Made by a program: the position numbers and the translations under genes
Shown: piece by piece, positions 57,032 through 64,000 of the stretch
Position numbering within the stretch: position 1 is the stretch's first letter
How the letters are laid out: each line of letters starts with the position of its first letter
Assembly: GCA_030704615.1 (NCBI GenBank)
Contig: CM060733.1
Span: forward strand, 44,456,001 to 44,520,000
DNA: 64,000 bases
Source of the DNA: Takakia lepidozioides
Taxonomy: Eukaryota; Streptophyta; Takakiopsida; Takakiales; Takakiaceae
Direction of reading: 5' to 3'
Notes under the pieces: generated by a model
The model's input: only the letters and a program-made list of their open reading frames with translations
Databases searched by the model: none
What the model was told of the DNA's origin: nothing

Positions 57032-60000
57032 ATGGGTGCATCAAGCAAGTTTTTCAAGTCATTAATAACTGTGAAAAGATCTGCAAGAGCAAGCTCATCT
57101 GACAAGGATGATGTGGTAAGACTTCACCCCAGACTCTCTGAATGGAAATGATTACTGTTGTAGTGTAATGTCCAAGCTTGCAAAGCCAGAGTTACGAGAT
57201 TCCCCAACATTGTAAAGCTCACACCTTGAACCGTGTGTGACTTGTAAGTGGTGGATGTAGCATTGATGTAGGATAGCTCGCTAATCACGCAAGGCCATCC
57301 CTGTTTTGCAGAAAAAATCAGGCCACGAGAAACTACGACGCTGGAGCTTATGGAAGAATTTATCTGACAATGGGGAAGCAGAGGAACCTGTAAAGAATGA
57401 CAGCAGCCAGATGAAGCAGGGGCAACAGCTGGCAGACAAAGTTTCTATGGAGATGCCCTCTCCAACTACTCGAGCACTTTTGGTAGCTGAGTGGGCTGCT
57501 CTTCGCATTCAAACAGTCTTTCGCGGTTTCTTGGTATGTTTGTTCTCAGCTTTATTCTTCACTTAGTCACTCGTCCCAAAGTGATTCTCCCTCCTAAACG
57601 CGCATGCATATGTATACATTTCTTCACATGAGTGTATCAACAAGCAATTAGTCAATATTGTGCTGTTGGTGCAAGCAGCTCGTCGGCCCCTCATCCAAGT
57701 GCTTGCCATGATTGAATTTATTTTGAGATAACAATTTTAACAAGCTACAGTTGTTCAAATTCAATCTGCAGACTGTCTGTTTGCTTCAGCATTGCATGTA
57801 CACCCACAGCCTCATGTCAAGGTGCCTGGTGATTTTTAGAACAATCGCTGAGAACTGTATAGCACAGCCACCACAGCTTTGGGTTGGTTGTTCCTCTTTT
57901 CTCAAAGACAGTAGCAATCGGATGGCTGATAAATAAGACCAAGCTTTACGGTTTCTGCTTATATTGACAAAGTCTACCCTCTACTTTTCAAGGACAACAA
58001 ACCTTGTGCATATGAGTACTGATGAGGGTTCCGACGTTGAACAGGCAAGAAGAGCTCTGCGTGCTCTGAAAGGGTTGGTGCGGCTGCAAGCACTGGTGCG
58101 GGGCCACACAGTGCGAAGGCAGGCTGCCAGTACCCTGCGGTGCATGCAAGCGCTGGTGCGAGTGCAGGCTCGAGTGCGAGCACGCCGTGTTCGAATGTCA
58201 CAGCAGGGCCAGACCGTCCAGCATACCATTAGGCAACATCGTCTTGAGGCCCAGCAGCATGATTCTGAGGTGACATTTCCACGTTGCACTAGTGTCAGAA
58301 TACTTTGGCATAGCTTCCCAGAGTTTTCCTTAAGGGCTACAGACAATCTACCTTCTGCTCTTTACAGAGAAAATGGCTTGCTACCGCTGCCTTACTACTG
58401 GCCTCTTAGACCTTCTGGCAGAGCTTCCAAGTGCTTCATCTTAATGGGCAGTCTTCATGTCTTCCTTTCATGGAACTTGTCCTCATTGAGACTGCACCAA
58501 CTGTATCTGAGCAAAAGGGTGCTATGCCAAGGAAGAGACCTATGCTACTCAATTTTGAAATATCGCACATAAGCTAGTGCTTTGCTTAGACAGCAGCCGT
58601 GAAAAGAGATTTTTAAAATTATTCACCTCTAGACCCTGCCAGGCTCATTCTGACATCAATCAGAACTTTAGTTCACGCAGTTTTAGTGCTTCTTGAGCAA
58701 CATACCCCATACCCATGTCTTCCCATAGGCAAGTTCCTATTGCAGTTGCTGCAGTTCCAACTCAACTGTCAGAAGACCTTACTGGCAACTACCACTTGTC
58801 AGCCTGTGCGAAAGGCCTTCTTTGTAGGTTGTATTTCCAACCTTGCAGCTGTGAAAGCAATTGTTGCACGCAAGACTGAGACAAGGATGGGCGTAGCTTG
58901 GATGGTGTGCTGGTTCAGGAACAATTCATGATCTTCAAGCAAAACTGCAGCAAAAGCAGGAGGGGATGATCAAGCGAGAGAGAGCCAGAGCATACGCATC
59001 AGCTCATCAGGTGCATGACCAAAAGAGTGTCAATATCTTTTGCTGGCAGAGCCAGCTCACTGATTATTGACAAATTAGTTTGGGAGTGAAAGCCTTCAAT
59101 AATGATGTATGGAGATTGTACTGGTAATCTGTGTTGTCCGTGTTTGGATTCAGCAAAGTAATGTGCAATGTATTTGAGGATGGTAGCTCCGCAGGGGATG
59201 CTACAGTATAGCCTGAGGTGCTATGCCACTGGTTCTGTTCTTGCAGTGGAGACCAAATGTGGGGGCAGATGCACAGATCTACTTTGATCATGATGAAGAT
59301 AAGTCACACTGGGGGTGGAGTTGGCTGGAGCGCTGGATGGCAGCTCGACCTTGGGAAAACCGTACCCTGGACCATACTGGGTTCAAGGAGGACAATCAGA
59401 CACTGCAGAGCTATGTCGAGGACTTGCCCCCTGCGCAAAGCGCTTGTAAGGGCAGTATTGCTACCGGCAGTATGCCCACATCTTCCACCACCTCTGCAGC
59501 AATGCAATTCCACAGGCAGCAGCTGCGGATGTCACAAACCTGTGACCACCAGTCAGATGCTTCATCCACTCTATGTTCATACTCCAATGCAATGCTGCCG
59601 ACCACTGAGAATGCTTTTCCCATTGGCAAGCGCAGCTACATGGCGGCCACCAAGTCTGCACAGGCCAAGGTGCGCCCTCAAAGTACACCAAAGCAGCGCC
59701 CATCCAGTGATAACGACCATGCCAAAAAGAAGCGGCTCTCTTTGCCTAATCCTGGCACGAAGTCCACAGGAGGGCTCAGTGTCAAATCCAATGTTCAAAA
59801 AGGTGCTCATAGGATGTCGATCTCTGATAGGCCCTCTGTAAGGAATGGAGATTTGCACCAAACATCTTATCAGAAAAGTGGAGATTTTTCTGAGGCATCC
59901 CACCGATCTGACAGGTTCTCTGTTAAGAGTGGGGATCTCCTTCAGAGATCTTACATCTCTGAGAGGCCCTCTCGTAACAGTAGAGAAGTTCTACAGACCA

Positions 60001-60176
60001 ACTGCCACACTGAACGCCCCTCAGGGAAGACTAGAGAATATCTCCAGTCATCTCAACTGCCTGAAAGGCCCTCTCGCAAGAGTGGAGAGTTTCCCCTGAT
60101 CTCTTCTCGGTCTGACAGGCCCTCTTTCAGGGGTGGGGATTTTGTTCAGAGATCTTACTGCCCTGACGACTTTTGA
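57032..60176 (+). CDS. IQD (IQ67-domain) calmodulin-binding protein, 5 exons
   Basis: IQD proteins are plant scaffolds that bind calmodulin and associate with microtubules and the plasma membrane. Exons are 57032-57115, 57312-57533, 58045-58269, 58897-59010 and 59247-60176, all phase 0 with GT-AG introns, giving 524 residues. The N terminus is [12 protein letters not shown]. The IQ67 domain spans residues about 87-150: [20 protein letters not shown], then [18 protein letters not shown], then [16 protein letters not shown]. The intron falls between FL and AR, the conserved IQD position. Exon 4 ([20 protein letters not shown]) and [17 protein letters not shown] in exon 5 are family signatures, as is [20 protein letters not shown]. 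Beyond this is an unusual basic tail with a 17-residue tandem repeat. Intron 3 (58270-58896) is long and has no recognised content. Confidence 0.9.
59815..60170 (+). repeat. 51-nt (17-residue) in-frame tandem repeat at IQD C terminus
   Basis: Units in frame with the IQD protein: [68 protein letters not shown], preceded by [16 protein letters not shown] and a partial unit, and followed by [16 protein letters not shown]. The consensus is roughly S-E/D-R-P-S-x-K-S-G-D-x-x-Q-x-S-x-x. The repeat is basic and serine-rich, so it is probably disordered and phosphorylatable. Confidence 0.9.
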
Positions 60177-62088
60177 AAGGCCTATTAATGATTTCTTAGT
60201 GCTGCTACAGACAACTACTTGATTGTGCTGTTTTCATCTGTCAATCGAGCATCCACAAATTTACTGCTAAAACACCAGATCTATCAAGGCCTTACTTTGC
60301 ATTTATCCAACATAACTTGTAAGTGTGTAGTCATACTTGATACAAGACATCCAAGGGGTAGTGTCCAGTTGGCAACAGACCAATTGCAGGCTGGAGTGTC
60401 CCCACTCCAAGGCTGGCAATACCATGATGTGGCCAGAGCTTATGATGCATCAAATGCAGAGCCCATCTAAAAGGGACCAAACCACATGCTGATTGCTTCC
60501 AAGGCCGAACCCCATTTAGAACTGGTTGATCTTGTAAGTGTTTGCATTTCTCAACTACGCATCCGAGTGAGCCTTCAATTAAACTCAAACCCAGACTAGC
60601 CTCTATCCAAGAATTGGGAACTTGGGAGTTATAGTGTACACCAATATGAGACAAAAGTCCAGGGTGACACTCACAGCTAAGTTGTCTTATCGGAGTGCGT
60701 CTCTTGAACATTCTGTTGGATTGGTCAGGAGTATATTGCGATCAAAATTTGATCCAGAACATCGCATTACATAGAAGTGAATCTAAGTTGTCCCAGTTCG
60801 GATTGGATATGCTTGCTGAAGAAGCTGATTTACATGCCTCTCAAGAATTGTACTGGGCAGACAGACCCCTTCATATACCCTGTTTTCCAACCAGACCAAC
60901 ATCCATCTCTCACCGTCACTGTACTTCAAAGGGATGATGTCCATATTCAGTCAAGCTCAATACCTTCAACCTGTCTTCCAAAACTTGGTGTAACACTTGG
61001 TCAATACCAGTGTTGTTCTGGTATTATACCTTGTTTTCCAAACAGACCAACATCCATCTCTCCAAGCTCAATACCTTCAACCTGTCTTCCAAAACTTGGC
61101 GTAACACTTGGTCAATACCAGTGTTGATCTGGTATATAGGGTTTTATCAGGTCACAATTCTCAGCCATGGTATGAAAAGACCGACCCGGCTGGTATGCAG
61201 AGTTCCAATACCTGAATAATCCTGAATAATTATCTACCATCCGCGCGGATCGACCAATGAAACGCAGAGAGGATACAAAGATAAAACTTTTTTTTTTTTT
61301 CGTTTTTCGCCCAACGGGCTTTTCCTTCGGCCCCGTATTCTCTCTTTGCGTGTCAGGGGATGTACAGAGGAAAATAAGCAGGGAGTTCTTTTCGTTAACT
61401 CACTTCGTGGCCCTCACCCTTCGTCAAGCCCGTGAAGGTGGCACGAAGTGAAGAATACTTAATGGCTTTGCCATGGTCGCCTCGCCCCGCTTGGCCGGTT
61501 CCGGATCGACGATAAACGATCTGGGGTGGGGGAAGCGATGCGCGAACAGAAGCTGTTGGGCTCCTGCGCCTCCTCTCCCTGTATAACCCGGAGACAAAAA
61601 AAGGCTAGCCAGACGAAAGGGTGGGGAGGGGATAGATTGTTAAGGCTCCGCATGTGGCAGCGAGCAGAATTAGGCCAAAGATCAGACAGATCAATAAGAA
61701 AAATCTATTTTTGTTGCGCCCTGCAGCCTAGATGAGGAACCTACCAGACTGGTATTATTGGACAGAAAAACATTCTAATACCGAATCAATTCCAGGTTCA
61801 TACCCTGTTGATACCCGTTGATTTTGACCTGGTATTCAGAACCAAATGGTATCAACATCATTTTAGTTTTGAAATACTTAGAACCAGCTGTTAGTAAAAA
61901 CTTTCAAAAAAACAAAAAATAGACCCGGGGTAATGTGAAAAATGTAGGACCACACTCAAGACCCCCATTTTCAATACTGCTCACTTCACTAAATTACAGG
62001 AGAAAATTTACTGACATTGTAATGCACACACACTTGTCAGCAGGATTGACATAAAATTTCTTGGTTCTCAATCCATTATTTCTGTCAG
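60177..62088. other. IQD 3' flank with tandem duplication
   Basis: No gene recognised. It contains the two-copy repeat at 60885-61135 and CTGGTAT/ATACCAG motif clusters (61120-61210 and 61740-61860). If the exon candidate at 62089 belongs to the IQD gene, this whole stretch would be an intron invaded by repeats. Confidence 0.4.
60885..61135. repeat. Two-copy direct repeat, period about 110-140 bp
   Basis: The segment TGTTTTCCAA-ACAGACCAACATCCATCTC followed by AAGCTCAATACCTTCAACC and GTCAATACCAGTGTTG occurs at about 60890-61020 and again at 61032-61130, nearly identical. The first copy has an extra 30-40 bp in the middle. Confidence 0.85.
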
Positions 62089-62319
62089 ACTTCCAAAAGC
62101 ATCATGGAAAAGCAGATAAATCAGAACAGACATTCTGGAGAATTGCAGAATTCGTATCATAGTGAACAGACTTTTGCCAAGCCTGTTAGAAGTCAAGAAA
62201 AAGCAGTAGACAGTAAACAGCTCCCTAACCTTTCACTGAACAAAACACCCAAAACACAAAACTCCCACCTCAAGGACGAAGGTAACTGTGATCCTAAATT
62301 AAAAGACAAACTAAATTGA
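62089..62319 (+). CDS. Possible extra 3' exon of the IQD gene
   Basis: An open stretch of 76 codons after a good acceptor (ATTTCTGTCAG), ending TGA at 62319. It contains RHSGELQNSYHSEQT, which matches the IQD C-terminal repeat ([13 protein letters not shown]) closely, and then a Lys/Gln/Asn-rich tail ending KLKDKLN. It lies on the same strand 1.9 kb downstream of the annotated IQD stop. Either an alternative IQD 3' end splices into it, or it is a remnant separated by repeat insertion. No strong donor was found in the last 100 bases of IQD exon 5 that would join in phase; GTTCAG at about 60144 is the only phase-0 option and is weak. Confidence 0.4.
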   Translation, partial: TSKSIMEKQINQNRHSGELQNSYHSEQTFAKPVRSQEKAVDSKQLPNLSLNKTPKTQNSHLKDEGNCDPKLKDKLN

Positions 62320-62718
62320 GAGTAAAGTGAGATCCATTCTGCGAATGAATTAGAAGCATGACATCTAAATGAGTGTGCTGCCTAACACAGATTAATGTTT
62401 TATACTTCGAAAGTTTTTGTCCTTTAACCTTAAGACAGCAGTCACACAGGATTGGGACAGTTCAACACAATGTTTGGCCATGCCAGGGTAGCCTACTGAT
62501 ACTGGGAAGTATCTGCACTTTCCAACAACCTCAAATAGTGCAAGCTAACAAGAGCACACACTGCCGTGAATCTGTAGAGTATAGTTTTAAATTCTTGCAA
62601 TCTAACAACGGTTAGGGCCAGGCCTTACAGCATATTTCAAGAACAAATGGGCCCAATTCCCACACTATCCCAATCCCAAGGGTCCAGCTGCTTGTAGTAC
62701 ACTTCCTCAATGTCAGCT

Positions 62719-64000
<1,282 letters not shown>

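Noticed and set aside
59218-59841. 207-residue + strand frame overlapping IQD exon 5
   Set aside because: It is a shadow of the IQD reading frame, which carries the family signatures.

Overview
The window is nuclear DNA from a streptophyte, most likely an early-diverging land plant or a streptophyte alga. The evidence is GT-AG introns, PLS-type PPR sequences, a WOX13-clade homeobox gene, an IQD calmodulin-binding protein, and plant-type LINE and Ty3/gypsy elements. The species cannot be fixed from the sequence. Two host-gene zones flank about 45 kb of nested, decayed mobile DNA.

Left zone (1-16 kb): the 3' part of NAA35/MAK10, the auxiliary subunit of the NatC N-terminal acetyltransferase, lies on the + strand in twelve exons whose splice phases all agree (71-5564). 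It is followed by a 1.64-kb non-autonomous hAT-like element with a perfect 8-bp target duplication (6646-8285), a tRNA-derived SINE, a truncated RFC3 gene (first two exons 9428-9511 and 10192-10302), dispersed PPR relics, and a weak candidate for an unknown minus-strand gene (14437-15694). A repeat copy at 8.6 kb has an inverted partner at 16.3 kb.

Mobile zone (16.4-40.5 kb): a decayed LINE (about 16.4-24.3 kb) contains a CACTA-type miniature element (22046-22884, 3-bp duplication CAA) and the end of a second CACTA-like element. It abuts a minus-strand Ty3/gypsy retrotransposon (24.5-35.1 kb). Read 5' to 3', that element has gag with two zinc knuckles, an aspartic protease, a complete DNA cytosine-5 methyltransferase domain, a stub of RNase H (the reverse transcriptase is missing), integrase, and a C-terminal PHD finger. 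A 4,467-bp CACTA element (25616-30082, duplication GGT) is inserted exactly inside the integrase and carries captured, tandemly amplified PPR gene sequence. A minisatellite (35.7-36.9 kb), a ~100-bp tandem repeat (37.2-37.7 kb) and a 5'-truncated LINE with a poly-A tail (39.5-40.5 kb) follow.

Right zone (40.5-64 kb): an ill-defined minus-strand region at 42-46 kb with unrecognised coding exons; a WOX13-like homeobox gene (minus strand, seven phase-consistent exons, 50368-55628); a divergently oriented IQD gene (plus strand, five exons, 57032-60176) with a 17-residue tandem repeat at its C terminus; and the 3' part of a 14-3-3 gene (minus strand, 62719-64000).

The most notable content is the retrotransposon that carries both a methyltransferase and a PHD finger, interrupted by a gene-capturing CACTA transposon. 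LTR boundaries and a primer-binding site were not found by eye. Frameshifts and stops show that the gypsy element, the LINE and the PPR copies are no longer functional here.
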